64,000 nucleotides of DNA from Metaphire vulgaris (Eukaryota; Annelida; Clitellata; Crassiclitellata; Megascolecidae), in assembly GCA_018105865.1 (NCBI GenBank), contig CM030848.1, positions 9,830,301-9,894,300 on the forward strand. Direction: 5' to 3'. The notes under the pieces are model-generated. The model ran no database searches. It was not told the origin of the DNA and was given only the letters and a program-made list of their open reading frames with translations. This document shows positions 33,580 to 46,530 of the stretch, piece by piece (positions within the stretch are counted from its first letter, which is position 1; each line of letters begins with the position of its first letter). A program made the position numbers and the translations under genes.

Positions 33580-36012
33580 ATGGCCAACAAATTGCTGACA
33601 CTGGTATTTGTTAATCATTCTCAAGAAATACTTTTGGGTTTTAAAAAGCGAGGATTTGGTGCTGGAAGATGGAACGGTTTTGGAGGGAAAGTTGAAAAGG
33701 GGGAAACTATAGAAGAAGCAGCACATAGGTTGGTGAAGTTACTGATCGATTGTCAATTAAAATTTATCAGACTGCGGCTGAATGTTGCTTAATCAATCTT
33801 CGAGCTTTAAATTGCTTTGCTTTGTGTTGGATTAGGCTAAATAGGAAATATGCTTTTGCAGTGGACCATTCAGAGTACCCAACTTAAAATGTTAAAAACA
33901 TTGAATTTTAATCATTTAGTTCCTGGCATGGAGTTTCATTTGAAATCTCGATGACTTAATAATACAGGGCTATCCCGCTGACCAGATCAGCACATGATCA
34001 CTTTAGAGTTGAATTTTATTTACTTTCTTGCTGTGGACATTTGTAGTGCCTCTTGAGTCAGTGGTTCCCAAACCATGGTAAGCATGCCTAGGCCTAGGGT
34101 TATGCAAGCTGTTGCAAAGGAGTATGCAAAATATATATGAGTTTTTTAAAAGTTTTAAGCAGAAATAGAAAAAGATTAGTGGAAAGGGTGACAGTCAATA
34201 AGTGGCAGGATGGAATTTGAGTGGAAACAGGGCTATAATTTTATGGGGCAGACATCGTGTGATTATAACAAAGGAGTCTTTGGAAAAAGTTCAAAATGAC
34301 TGAGAAGCAAAATAAAAGGGTGTTGCACTTAAAAAAAGAAAACGCAAAGTGATCTCCAATATACACTGTAAGGTTGTTAACAGTTAACTGGTCCTAAGAG
34401 CAAGGACCAGTCATTTTAACCTTGACCAGTTAACCATAATTTCAATTTTAAAACATTAACATGCTTTGATTTAGGCCGCAGGATGCTGCCATAGGCGTCA
34501 GCAACATCAAAGCGCTTTGATGTAGCCGCGGAGGACGACGGCCCCAGCGCCAAGTCGCCAACAACATCAAAGCGCTTTTATGTAGGCACGACACTGGGCT
34601 GCTGCTAATGACCTGTTAACTGGTCTTTTTTTGAATGGTTAACCAGTCCTTTAAAACCAGCAGTTTTAACAGCCTTCATCCATTATTTACATGTGTTGTA
34701 TTGTGTTGTATGTTACATGTCTACAAGTGTTGTATGTTACATGTCTAGGAGGTATGCACGCAGTGGGGCTATCCCGCTGTATAAATGTACCCCCAACTTG
34801 TTTGCTTGGGGGTACATTTTAAGAAAAGGTTGGGAACTGCTCTAATTATTATTCAACCAAGGTGCTTTAATCATTACATATTTTGTGTTATAGGCAGGTT
34901 TCTGCTTTTGAGAGAATAGTTTGAGTAAAATTTACTCCATCAGTAATTTTGGCATTTTGTGTTTTAAATGAACAGGATAGAATGACAACAAACTGTAGAG
35001 ATGACATTATGCACTGATGGGTAATGAGCCCACAGTTGATTATGATGCACTTTTAAAATATTGTCATTGTAAGAAATTATATAAAATGTTTGTAATTTCC
35101 ATGTTAAATTGTGGATCATTTCATGCTATGATATTGCATAAGCTTTGAATAATGGAATACTAAATGCTCATAGTCTGTAATGATATTATTGTTTTCAGGG
35201 AACTTTTAGAGGAAAGTGGCTTGACTGCCAGAAGTCTGAATAAAGTTGGGTTGCTGATGTTTGAATTCATTGGCGATGAACAGCTAATGGAAGTTCATGT
35301 ATTTAAAACAAGTGACTTTGAGGGCTTACCATCTGAGACTGATGGTAAGGGATTGTTGCTGCTGGAATCATGCAATGTATAAAATATTCACTAAAAATGA
35401 ACTTTTGCCTTTGAAGAAAATTGTCTAATAATCATCACCATGGCTTTTATATTGGCAATATGCCTACCCATGAGATGTGAGGCTGCAGGTGTACCCGTGA
35501 GTTACTGCTTTTGATGATTTTTTGGTTCTTCGTTATTAAATTTTCTTAAGTTTAGCATGGTCTTTGAGAAATCTAGGCTATAAATAAACTGACTTCATCT
35601 TCATGATCAAATCTAATACTGTACTTGTGTTCTGTAGTAGCATTGTGATAATAATTTAAATTATTATAATTGTTTCTTTGATAATTGTACCAGTATAAAT
35701 TCGATAATCAAATAATTACTATAAATGCATGATAATTTCAGTGTTAAGGATTTGTTGCTTGTGATTGAGGAAGTTTTTCTTGGTTTTGCAGAGATGTTGC
35801 CAAAATGGTACAACACTGAGAAAATTCCATTCTCTGGTATGTGGCCAGACGATTATCTATGGTTTCCAATGATGCTAAGGGACCAAAAATTCTATGGTTA
35901 TTTTGTCTTTGATGGCATGGACACTATTCTGAACTACACCCTTGATGTTGTTGGTCGACTTGACTCTGTTGAGATTCCACAGAAACCCAGATCAAATATA
36001 AATGACTTATAG
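33580..36012 (+). CDS. NUDT1: MTH1-type Nudix hydrolase (oxidised purine triphosphatase)
   Basis: Hydrolyses oxidised purine nucleoside triphosphates such as 8-oxo-dGTP to monophosphates, cleaning the nucleotide pool. Exons are 33580-33728, 35199-35344 and 35792-36012, joined in phases 2 and 1, giving 171 residues (human MTH1 has 156; the excess is mostly C-terminal). The Nudix box spans residues 36-58 and fits G-x5-E-x7-REL-x-EE-x-GL across the first junction. [17 protein letters not shown] and the later MWPDD match MTH1 substrate-pocket residues (Asn of WNG, Trp and Asp of WPDD). The ATG context AAAATGG is favourable. An acceptor (TTTGACAG) lies 4 bp upstream, so a 5'-UTR exon is likely. 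Confidence 0.95.
34059..34841. mobile_element. hAT-type element in a NUDT1 intron, with a nested element
   Basis: The ends are CAGTGGTTCCCAAACCATGG and AAAAGGTTGGGAACTGC. Inside, about 34370-34680, is another inverted-repeat unit: GTTAACAGTTAACTGGTCCT against GGTTAACCAGTCCTTTAA, with ACATCAAAGCGCTTT repeated. Confidence 0.7.
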
Positions 36013-36188
36013 GAATCACTGATGGTCTTAACTGCAGAGCTAAGTTAATTAATAGTGAGAACAGACTAGCATTCACTATTTACCTGTGTTTTGACTTAAG
36101 TATTTTAAAAGGATCTCAGATGTAATATGGACTGTCAACAGTGTGATGCATACCAGTGAATGAATTTGTTCAGTTTGATGCTGTATAA

Positions 36189-36579
36189 GGGGTCGTCCAT
36201 AAATTACGTCACGCGGTTGAGGGGTCTGGCCATTTGTGGCGAAGTGTGACGACGGAGAGGTTTCCGTAAATGTGACGTCACGTCAAAAAAAATTAGGTCA
36301 TGACCTTTGACCTTTTTTAGCTTGTCTGACCTTTTTGCTTGTGAGGGATTTTTGAGAGGAAAAAATACATTAATGACCTATTTTTGCTTGTCATGGTTTT
36401 TCGAGAGGAAAAAATACAAGGATGGCCTTTTTTGCTTGTCAAGACTTTTCAGAAGATGAAAATGAGTAGTCGGCCCGTTGTGACGTCATATTTTAGGGGG
36501 TCCAACGTTTTGTGACGTCGCGTTACATAGGGGCAAAAAAAATTGCCAAATTCGTGTGATGTAATTTATGGACGACCCC
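36189..36579. mobile_element. Harbinger-like element GGGGTCGTCCATAAATTACG
   Basis: The ends are GGGGTCGTCCATAAATTACG and GTAATTTATGGACGACCCC, with TAA on both sides as in PIF/Harbinger insertions. Inside are at least three copies of the CCTTTTTTGCTTGTCA-like motif (36309-36440). Confidence 0.8.
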
Positions 36580-36985
36580 TAAGGGGTCATGCACTTATGA
36601 TGTGCAATAATCTGAAATTTTGAGTAGTCTTCTATGCACTCTGATCCCACAACTCAGTAGAAAAATTAGTCGTAGTGCCAGTAGTGTTACAATGACACTG
36701 TCGGTTTATCCACATGTGGCCCATGGGCAGCCGGTTGGTCATCCCTACTTCAAAGATTTGTTGCAGCATAATACAATACAGTAATCTCTTTAATGATATT
36801 AACCTTGACACAACACCAGGTCAAAACAATACAGTGTACAATAATCAAGCAGGCCTACAAATCAAATAAAAAAAGTTATTACAAATTAAAATTATTTATT
36901 ACATTTAACAAGTATGTCCTGCGTGAATACGTTACTCTGAGTCTCTGCAAACAGCAGAATATTGAAAAGGGTGTTGACATATGAC

Positions 36986-37150
36986 CAGTGTTTTATCCAG
37001 ACTCCAGGCCTTTGGGGGAAATTGACTTGGCTGGAGGGGAAGAGATGCAATTAAATGCAAAAATTTGTGTAAGTGCTGGAATTTTGGGGGATTTTTTTGA
37101 TTGAGGGGAGATTCAGGAAGATCCCCTTAACAAGCCTGGATAAAAGACTG
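36986..37150. mobile_element. hAT-type MITE, family A relative
   Basis: Begins CAGTGTTTTATCCAGACTCC and ends CCTGGATAAAAGACTG. Flanks CATATGAC and CATGTGAC match 7/8. Confidence 0.8.
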
Positions 37151-37524
37151 CATGTGACAAAAATATATAGAGAGGTCTATGGATGTTGACGTGCCATTTT
37201 CCATCCCTGCTGTCAACCATCTGATGATAGAGGAAGACACGCGATGATGATTAAAGGTGCATTTATACAATAAATTTACATAAACTATATTCATAAACAA
37301 AACAATTCTGGAACTTCAACTTGATGGTTTTACCATTGCTCTGACGTTTGACTTGATAATTGATAATTCCAGCATTATCTCGTGTCTTCAGATCTAAGCA
37401 TAAATTGATCGTTTTCTAAAATTTCCGCCATAGCTATAAAGTTTCAGCCTGAATATATTGATCATTCACCTTTCACACAGCTATTTTAAGGAAGGCTAAG
37501 CGACTTAGAATAAGCAGTCACTGT

Positions 37525-37720
37525 CAGTGTTTAATCTAGGCCGTTTCCGGGGGAAATTGTTCAAATTGCCATTTTTACCCCCAGAAATTAATTCCACCGG
37601 AAATTTTGGCATACTACATGGACTAACAGCAGCCCCCTAGCAGAATTCCCCCGGCTTTGTCAGTTCCTATGACTTGTTCAGTTTCCCCCCCGGAGTCCAG
37701 GAAGTCTAGATTAAACACTG
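37525..37720. mobile_element. hAT-type MITE, family A
   Basis: Begins CAGTGTTTAATCTAGGCC and ends TCTAGATTAAACACTG. Perfect 8-bp duplications GTCACTGT flank it. Confidence 0.92.
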
Positions 37721-37739
37721 GTCACTGTTGCACTACCAC

Positions 37740-38520
37740 AAAACGCTGTATAAGTCCACGAGATTTTACTTACTTACCTACTTTGTCATTTTTGCTGTGT
37801 TTATAAGCATAGCGCTATAAGATAAAACTGCTCTATAGAAATACAAAAGGGTAGTCAATTATCTTATATTTAGGTTTAATGCACGAAATTAAAATGAAAA
37901 ATAAATATTAACCTATTAGGCTTTATGTTATATATTCTTAAATATTATCATAAGTCTTCGCTATATTATAGTATTTTAGTATTTTAGGAGTAATTTAGTA
38001 TATATTGCATTATAAGTATTTGCTTGAAACGCAAGATGAAATTTATCGTATTGCACCCGATGTTAGTTGTCATAGAGTCGTTGTTCTTGGTAAACAGACA
38101 AATAAAACCATAGACTTAAAAGGAAAAGACGGAAATCGGTTTTGTTTTAGCCTAATTTCGTTTCTATTCGTCAATCTCGTTACTTTTTTTTAGTTTCGTA
38201 TTAAGTTCTACTGTAAGTTACGTCACATTTAGTCTTCCAAACATCAGCCTTTGTGATGGACTGGCTCTTCTCAGGGTGTGTCTTATATTACAGCTACTCT
38301 AGTTACTGAGTGTTTATTATTTATTATTATACTAGCAGTAGGAGTAGAAATATCAAATATTAGAACAATATTATAAACTTATCTTTTCACCTGGCTTATC
38401 CGATATAAACTCATCTGGTTGTCCGGTCTGATATACTGGATTTGTCATTGACCTTTTGATATTGTGATATGGTGTGCCATCGGCTGATGTTTCTATGCAT
38501 TATGATTTGGCGCTACAGAA
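37740..38520. other. No gene recognised upstream of MOB2
   Basis: AT-rich. The MOB2 start exon could lie in this stretch or in 39.05-39.7 kb, but no short exon was recognised. Confidence 0.35.
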
Positions 38521-38523
38521 GTT

Positions 38524-39040
38524 TAGGCAAAACTCCTAAGTTCCGTCCCAAATTATTTTACCTATCGAATAGCAATATACGCAGTCCTAGTATACTAAAA
38601 GTAATGTAAACAACTGTTTTCAACTGCAAATGACAGAGCACCTAAAATATCAGTACCTGAAATATGAGTCAAATGTTGTAATTTGAACATAACAGAGCTA
38701 AATACTGTCCGAACGCATGTTGCTTATGGCTGTAAAGCCACTGAAAGGCAGAGAGGTAACTTGCAAACAGGCCTCTGCTAGTGCCAGATTGATATCTCGG
38801 TTTTCTTTGTGCGTGCATCCACAGACCCTTGAGACTTTGAGGGTCTTTGGATGCATGTCTTTGATGTCTTTGCAAAGACTAAATATTATCTGCTGAATTG
38901 TCACTGATGACGTTATTTATGCTGGTACTCGGTTAATTTTAGCGATAAAATACTTTTTTGGAAGAAAAATAACAATTACAATGCATGTATTGCTATTCGA
39001 TATGTAAAATAATTTGGGACCGAACTTAGGAGTTTTGCCA
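38524..39040. mobile_element. 517-bp element with about 55-bp terminal inverted repeats
   Basis: The left arm TAGGCAAAACTCCTAAGTTC pairs with GAACTTAGGAGTTTTGCCA. The arms continue inward through CAAATTATTTTACC and CGAATAGCAATA. AAGTT flanks both sides (5 bp). An internal minus-strand frame includes HPKTLKVSRVCGC, of unknown significance. Confidence 0.75.
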
Positions 39041-39760
39041 AAGTTCTTGATAAGAGTAGTAGTGCTAGTAGTGGTAGTAGTAATTAGCGGACAATTTTTT
39101 CTTCACCATGGTCGGGAGGAAAGGCGCTTTTTGTTATATTTGATTTGTTTAAATTCTGAAGATATTGTGAAATTCTTTATCATAAATCAACAAATAGCAA
39201 CTACAGCAGCTGTTCTCATTTGTAGTGATGATTAGAAATATATCTTACTGTGATGGTCTAATGCTAAGTGTTTAGAATTAATATAAGCTTACTTAGTAGT
39301 AGTAAACTTCTTGTAAAATTCTTTTTTGTAGTGAAGATTAAAACTTATCTTTTCACCTGTCTTTTTTTGTAGCGAGGTAATTCTCTAAACTCTTGACAGG
39401 TTTAATAGTTGTTGTGAATGGTATTTTTTGGTGACAGTTAATTAATTGTGACAAAAGTTATAGGTTTAAAATATTTTTTGTGGGAAATTGCTGCATGTGA
39501 AATAATTATTGCTAGTAAATTAATTAATTAATTAATTATTAATTAATGTGAAATAATTATTGCTAGTGGGGAATTTAAATGCTATCTCAACTTACTCCTC
39601 ATCCATAATTTTATTTTTATATTATTTTTATATTATTTATATTATTTTTATTTTATAATTTTTTCCATATTATTGTCATTCATTATTTGCTAATGAACAA
39701 CAGTGGAATAGTGATTAACTGATTGTTATATTTACTTTTTGTACCTTATATTTATTGTAG

Positions 39761-42629
39761 GAAGAGCAAGAAGAAGGACAACAGGGATTCCGTTTCTGAC
39801 AGTCAACTGATCTATTTAAGAGACGAGTTTGTTAGACTGTGCATTGTAGATGCTGACATTCAGTCCCTGGTTGCATTGCCTACAGCAGTTGACCAGAATG
39901 AATGGCTCGCTACAAACAGTAGGTGCAATATTTTCATGATTGATATTTTCATATTTGTATCCTTGCAGTACATATTTTTGCACTTATGATGCTTTTCATT
40001 GGTCTTTTATTTCTAGTCTTGGTGAAGTTCTTGACTGTGCTTACCTGTTTCACAGGATATGGTTTATACACTGTAGCAATGACGGTTTCTTCTGATTTCA
40101 TTTGTTCATAGTTTTTATTTTGAGCTTTTAATTTAATGATCTTGAGCTTCCTGTGCATTTACTGCATAATGGTCTTGCTATGCCTTTAACTGCTTTTGTA
40201 TTCAATGTGTAGAGTGCTTATGCTGTGCTTAAAAATTACAAGAAATTTTTTATTGCCTGGCAAACAGTTTTACAGTGTTTGTTCTAATATATACATTTTT
40301 ATATGGATACTGGCAGTTTCAAGTTGTGTGAAAATGATGATTTATGAACTAACTTTCTAAATTCTAGTTATTATCAGTCCTTAAACCGCCAGATACTTTG
40401 TAACTATATGCGATGTAACCAAGCATACTCGGTTTCGACAGTTTAAGGGTTTGATTAGATATAAAAGTACTCCGAATGCTCTTGACAGATTGATACAAGT
40501 ACCGCAGCTGTGTGTAAAATTGTTAAAACAGGAGACGCAGGTAATGTTGATTGTATTAGATTAATGACGGGCTTGGAAGGTATACATGAGGTTGAAAAAA
40601 AGCGACAAGCTTCTTTTGTCAGTAAATATGTAAAGAAATCACTGTACTTGGCTGATTGTATTGCTAGAATTTGTCTGAGGGCAGAGGCTGGTGGGACGAG
40701 CAGTGATGGTGGCAGGTAGCGACAGGGACTTTGTTATGCTGCACTGTGTAAAGTGTGTGTTTAGTTAACTAGTTTATTAGTTCAGTCGGTTTGGTTTGTG
40801 TTTGTTTGTTTCTTGTTTGCGTATTGTTTGATTATTATTATTATTATCTGATAATTTATAGAGCCCTATAACAAGGCATACGCCTAAATCAAGAGTGCTT
40901 TACAATAATGAGTTAGCCATCATACGACATACTAAACAAGTGTGTCTTGAGATTTTTCTTGAACTGATCGATAGATTTCGAATTAGTGATGAAGTCCGGG
41001 AGGGAATTCCACAGAAGTGGGCTCCCTCTGGTGACCGATCTTTCACCTAGAATCGTTGTTTGCGAAGGTGGTGGGATGATTAGGGAGACCTTGTTACTAG
41101 AGTGAAGCTGTCGGCTACGGGTAGGCGTGGTGTTTCTTCGAATCAGTGTAGCCAGATAATTAATCAGGACAGGTTTGATCATTTATAGCTCTGAATGTTA
41201 TCAGACATCTCTTGTATATTATGAGTTCAGGAACTCGTAACCAGTGCAATTTATCTCTTAAAGGTAAGGAGTGATATGATTGCACCATCTCGCACCAAAA
41301 ATCAGTCTCACAGATGTATTCACAATTGACTGTAGACATCGCAGTCGATTTTCTGGCAGTCCATATAGGACACTATTACAATAATCGATTCGTGTCAGAA
41401 TTAATGTAAGCACCAGTAGGATCACTACGTCTGTCGGCAGATAGCGTCTAATCTGTTTGGTTTTCCGTAGGTGAAAATAGCATACTCTTGTTACATTATG
41501 CACATGACTCTCCAGGGTAAGTTTCTGATCCAGGAGGACTCCAAGTAGCCGCAATTGAGTTGTCGGTGCTACCATCGCTCCTGCAATGGAGAGTGGGGTT
41601 TGGCTGATTAGATGAGTCCTTCTCGGTGAGCTGAACCAGAGTATTTCAGTTTTCCCTGGGTTCAACGCCAACCTGTTTGAGGCCATCCACTGATCAACCA
41701 CAGTGGTACAGTGCGTTATTCTCAACTCCAACTGTTCTTTATCTGTTGGTGAACACGACGAAAGAATCTGGATGTCGTCGGCGTACGCGAAGGGAGAAAG
41801 TCCATAAGATCGCACTATTCGTCCTAGATCAGACAGGTTTAAGATGAAGAGTAATGTGCCTAGACCCATGTTTGATGCTGTGTTTATCACGAATAAAGTT
41901 TCTCAAAAGAAATTCAGCTGTAATGGAAAAGAAGATATAATGGATATATAAACGGGTCTCTTGAAGTCTATTATAGTCGGATTTTATTATTATATAAGAG
42001 TGGATTTCTACTACCGGTACTATGCAAAACTGTTGCCAACTAATAATGATAGATCTCCGAGGTAGAGAATGTCACTTATGCATGAAAAGGTTCAGTGGTT
42101 AATAGATTTGCCAGTGCTTATATATTTATAGTACATTATCGACATTTACTGTTTTGTCTTTACGATTTGATTAGTAAATTTGAGAACTTAATAACAGAAA
42201 ATTCTTAAGCTTCTTGTCTTGGTACTTTTATTTTCAGCTATTGGATTTGTGGAGCATTTGAATTTGTTCTGTGGCGTTCTGTCTGAATACTGTTCAGCTT
42301 CAGCGTGTCCAAATATGTTGCTTCCAGGAAATAGGTAAGCGGAAGCCTTATGTTGACTGCAATACCCATTTGCATATAATTCTCTTATGATGTGTCTTTC
42401 AGTGTTTCTTCTGGTTGTATTTATCCTGACATGAAATCTGTTTTCTATTTCCTGTCAGTTGTTCTATTATAACTTCTCAGACTGTGCATTTGAAAGGTTT
42501 TCTTTTGTTTACAATTATTACCATTTAACTTTGTCTGAGGTTTTTGTATTTGTCATGGTGTGTCAATTTGATTTCTCTTCTATTTTCCATTAAAACTAAT
42601 AATTTTAATCAGAGACTACAGGCTGAAGA

Positions 42630-42699
<70 letters not shown>

Positions 42700-43872
42700 A
42701 GGTTGTTAGGTCTTGTTAATTTTTATGCTATGGTGCTTTAACTCTTTATATAGCATTGCCATAACAGTAAATGAGACCAGTAAATAATAATTTAGACAGA
42801 ATTTCGTTATGTCTGGATAAATTCCACATTATTGACTCTACAAAGTATGTTAGATATTATATTAAGAATTTTGACTTTTTAGAAAGGTTGAATTTTACTG
42901 GGTAGTAATGAGTAGCACTGGACTTGATTTTGGTTTTGTTGACGATGCTTCTACAGCACTGCTAGTTGGATTGATGACAAAGGGAAGAAGATCAAGTGCT
43001 CAGCGGTTCAGTACATGAATTTTGCTCTTTCGTATTCTCAGAGATGCTGTTCTGATGAATCACTTTTCCCAACAAAATATGGTAAATACTGTATGGTATT
43101 TTTCTATTCCAATATAAAAATTCGATTACTGTTCATTTCGCAGCAGATGCAGTATGGATAATTGAGTGAACATTAAGATTATAAGGAATTTACAGAAGAG
43201 TTTTTACATGTTCGTTTTTTCTGTAAACTTTTTGCAACCGTGCTGTTTTTGCTGGTTTAAAGTGAGTTAAAGGTATTGTACCGGTATAAATCACTGGCGT
43301 AAACTTGGATGTAAAAGTGAGGATCCAACCCCTTTACCGTCCCTTTCCCTATGGTGGGCTCTAAAAAGTGGGGTAGTGGCTTGAGCCTAGAGGCCTACTA
43401 GAAGTGTATGACTATGGTATAAATACTTTATGTATGCATTTGATTGATGAATATGCATGAATTTGTAGATAAAAGTTTTCCGGTGACGATAACAACTATT
43501 CTGAAAAAGATCTATCGGTCTCTATTGAACATATTGGCTCACATTTGCCATAGTCACTACGAGCAACTTGCTCTGCTTCAGCTCAGTGGTCACTTGAATA
43601 CGCTGACTCACCACTTCCTTGTCTTTGCAAAGACTTTTCAGTTGGTTGATGAAAAAGAGCTAGGCTTGTTGGGTGATATCTTTTTGAAACTGAAGCAGTT
43701 TTACGTCTTTCGGCGAAACGAGTTGAAAATTGTTTCAAGCTGTCAGTTTCACGACGGCGATGCTGGAAAAATGGATGGTCACGATGAAAGCCTCTCTTCG
43801 GAAATCAAAGAAAATGAAACAGATAGCTTACAGAGACAAATTGAATTTGAGATTTCAACTATAACAATATGA
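39761..43872 (+). CDS. MOB2: MOB2-type kinase activator (5' end missing)
   Basis: MOB proteins bind and regulate NDR/LATS kinases; MOB2 partners NDR1/2. Exons are 39761-39918, 42238-42334, 42957-43081 and 43469-43872 (stop TGA), with phases 1, 2 and 1 agreeing at each junction. Visible blocks are ADIQSLVALP...QNEWLATN, FVEHLNLFCGVLSEYCSAS, WIDDKGKKIKCSAVQYMNF, ESLFPTKY and LAHICHSHYEQL...HLNTL. Two Cys (SEYC, ACPNM) and two His (AHI, SHY) match the MOB zinc ligands. The KSKKK start of the first visible exon and the NEWLA text fit MOB2 better than MOB1. The C-terminal tail beyond the MOB fold is not conserved. The first coding exon was not found. Confidence 0.9.
40440..40720 (+). other. Open frame of unknown origin in MOB2 intron 1
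   Basis: A frame of about 70 codons includes KKRQASFVSKYVKKSLYLAD and CIARICLRAEAGGTSSDGGR, then TAG. The composition looks protein-like, but no family is recognised. It may be a retroelement remnant. Confidence 0.25.
40835..41900 (-). mobile_element. CR1/Jockey-like LINE, 5'-truncated
   Basis: Minus-strand reverse transcriptase C-terminal half. The catalytic YADD lies in SPFAYADDIQILSS near 41780, followed by NRLALNPGKTEILWF and YCNSVLYGLP. A frame change near 41.2 kb leads to GERSVTRGSPLLWNSLP and FKKNLKTHLF. The 3' end lies next to an (ATT)n run at about 40835. It lies antisense inside MOB2 intron 1 and is not functional. Confidence 0.85.
42634..42699. repeat. (CT)n microsatellite
   Basis: About 66 bp of CT with one TTT interruption, in a MOB2 intron. 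Confidence 0.95.
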
Positions 43873-46530
43873 GATGTTGGTTATGGTCGGTTTTTGTTTG
43901 TCTAACATATCAAACGGTTTGTTGTTTATTATTTAAGGCTGTGAAAGTGACTAAGAAATGAAAGGGTTGAGTTTACGTGAGATGATTGTAGAGGTGTTTA
44001 GGAATATAAACTGTGGCATTAAAATCATCGTTTGAGGTGTTAATGCTATTGAATGTATCTTTTTGCTCAGCTAACTAAATGCACTTGAAACTAAATAACG
44101 TCTGATTTTATATTAATTTTTTATATTTCAAATGATTTAGTGTTTTGTGGATGTGGATTTTGTTTATCTTATTTTTGGTTGGTAGAGGATTTTGTCTCTT
44201 ATACATAAAATACTTAGGAAATTTTTGGTTTGAACTGATACCAACTCTCATTCTTTTGAGTTTGCACTCTGATCTCGGTGTTTTGGCTGAAATTATTGCC
44301 CCTAGCATTAAGCACAGAAATAGTAATAAAGCTGATAGTGTTCTGTCTCTGATAGTCTAGAATTTAATCGCTGAGTTTTGATTATGCTTTGGTATAGTTT
44401 TTGTCAACATTATTCCAAATGTTCTTTAACCCTGTGTTCTGATCTTGTGACTGTGTTAAATATTGTTTGCAAATCCCTCTGTGATATTACAAGGGTTTTT
44501 CATTTATGAGGCTACCAGAGTTAAATACTGTACATCATCAGATTGTAGACAGAAGTAGAATATGCATCTTTAACCCTTTACCCATTCATTTATTTGTAAC
44601 GTAGTGTAAATTGGACGAGTGTTCTTGGGACAAACGGGAAAAGGTTTAAATGTTCTAATTCTGTCCATAGTCTGAATGGTTTAAATCATTGAAGCATTGT
44701 TTTTACAGATCTATGCTGATTTTTTAAAATGTTCCTGTTTTCTTTTTGGAGAGTTTTAACTTCCTATGGTAATATTTACTATGTTCCATGTTCATGGAGT
44801 TAAATTTTGTGATGAGAAAATATAGGTTGATTGATTTCTAGGCAAATTCTAAGCTAGGTTCTGTAATATCTTCAGAATAATTGCAGTTGTTTATATTTTT
44901 CTAAGTGTAATCATTGTTATGATTTGATGCATGTTTTATATTCGTTTTACTTATTCTGTTTGTTTCTTTTTTTACATTAAACTATAAACTATATCGGGTA
45001 TTTAAAGTGGCTTAGGAGGCATTACTGCCTACGTGAAAGCCACCAGGGGGCGCTAACATGGCTTGAAGCCTCACTCCATTAGCCTACCGCTCCAGCAAAT
45101 AACCCACTCTGTCATCTTCCGTCCCCTTAAACTAGCATTGGTTGCTGTTTAGCCATTGTACTACTTTGCTTCATTAATGAACCCTGACTTTTGGTGATGT
45201 ATTGTGGTATAATTATTGTTTGAAAGACCGCTGTTCGCTTTTCATTTTGTCTAACACTCGTTTATATCACGATACGAACTGTCTAAACGCATTGTTGAAA
45301 CTTTTGAGCACACATGCTATGAGCAACTATTTGAATTGCCAAAATTATTTCAGTAACCAGTGCCTGTTCTAGTGGATCTCTTTCAGTTGAAAGTATAAAT
45401 GATTAGCTTTGTGTCTGCTCATGCTGCTGGTAGAAGGCGGTTTATGAAATCATTTAGGTTTTTATTTGATAAATTGCATTTTATTGTGAACATAAATATG
45501 CTGATTTTCTGTTATTCTAGCTGATTTGTAACTGCAAAATATGCAGTTTTATTCAGTCTGTTAGAAAAATATCTTGTCGAAACACTGTTTTTTTGTATAC
45601 TAGGCACAAGTATTCTAGAAGCTGTCAAATGGTTGTGCTTGATGAGCTCCACACAGGCAGAAGAATCTAACTTTGAAGCATTTTTATTGTTTGTTTCATT
45701 GCATTTGACTATTTGTCCGTGTTCATTCTTTCTTTCTGTGACCTTTGTGAATTGTTTGCAAATTTCTCTTTCTATGCCTGTATGAACTTTCATTTGGCTT
45801 TTCCAAACAGAACAGCTTTTGAGAGGTTTTAATTTTCTATTACTAATGATTTATAAAGTTTTGTGATTATCTCTTTGTCTCAACTTACTATTGTCCTTTT
45901 CATCAATCCCAGCATTCGGTTGCCCTCTTTGCTACCTCCATACATTGTCAAGATGGATCCATACTTCCATGGATGATCACCCAGGTCTCTTTCTTCCTCT
46001 GTGGTGGTTAGAACCTTCCCCTAGAGCATATTCATTACCATTACACATATTAGATTTCCCAACATGCATTACAGAAATTTTTCAATAATAAAAAGCATCT
46101 GCCAGTCCACAGACGACTGAAACGATTTCCTTAGATCCCTCTTTAAAATTTTAGCATCATCATCATCAGTGTCGATATTTCTGTATGTCATTGGCAGACT
46201 TTTAGCATTCTTCTGATGTATCATCTGCTCTGTGTTGTTTATTGTTATTGTTATTTTGTATCTGAGAATGCCAACTTCTTCCAGTGTTTGTTAATGCTGA
46301 ATATTTGTCAGGGTAGCTTTATTAAATTCACTTTGTATTTTATGGTTTTTATGGAGCTATTAATTTAATTGGAATGAATTTTTAAAGACAATTGTTTTGA
46401 TAATTACTTACCAGATGTTTAATACTTATTCAGAATATGTATACACCTGTTTTATTCGCTTGTGACACAATTGTAATTTTTATTTTGGCTCATTGATGTC
46501 CTTGTAGGTAAATGGAAATGAAAATAAAAT
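43873..46530 (+). other. Probable MOB2 3' UTR and downstream sequence
   Basis: T-rich, lacking conserved exons. AATAAA hexamers occur near 44326 and 46525. A weak copy of the LINE-type hairpin (AAAGTGGCTTAGGAGGC and GTGAAAGCCACC) lies at about 45004-45052, so the true transcript end is unclear. Confidence 0.35.

Noticed and set aside
38005..38193. Possible first exon of MOB2
   Set aside because: No similarity to MOB2 N-termini, and no donor in the phase required by the 39761 exon.
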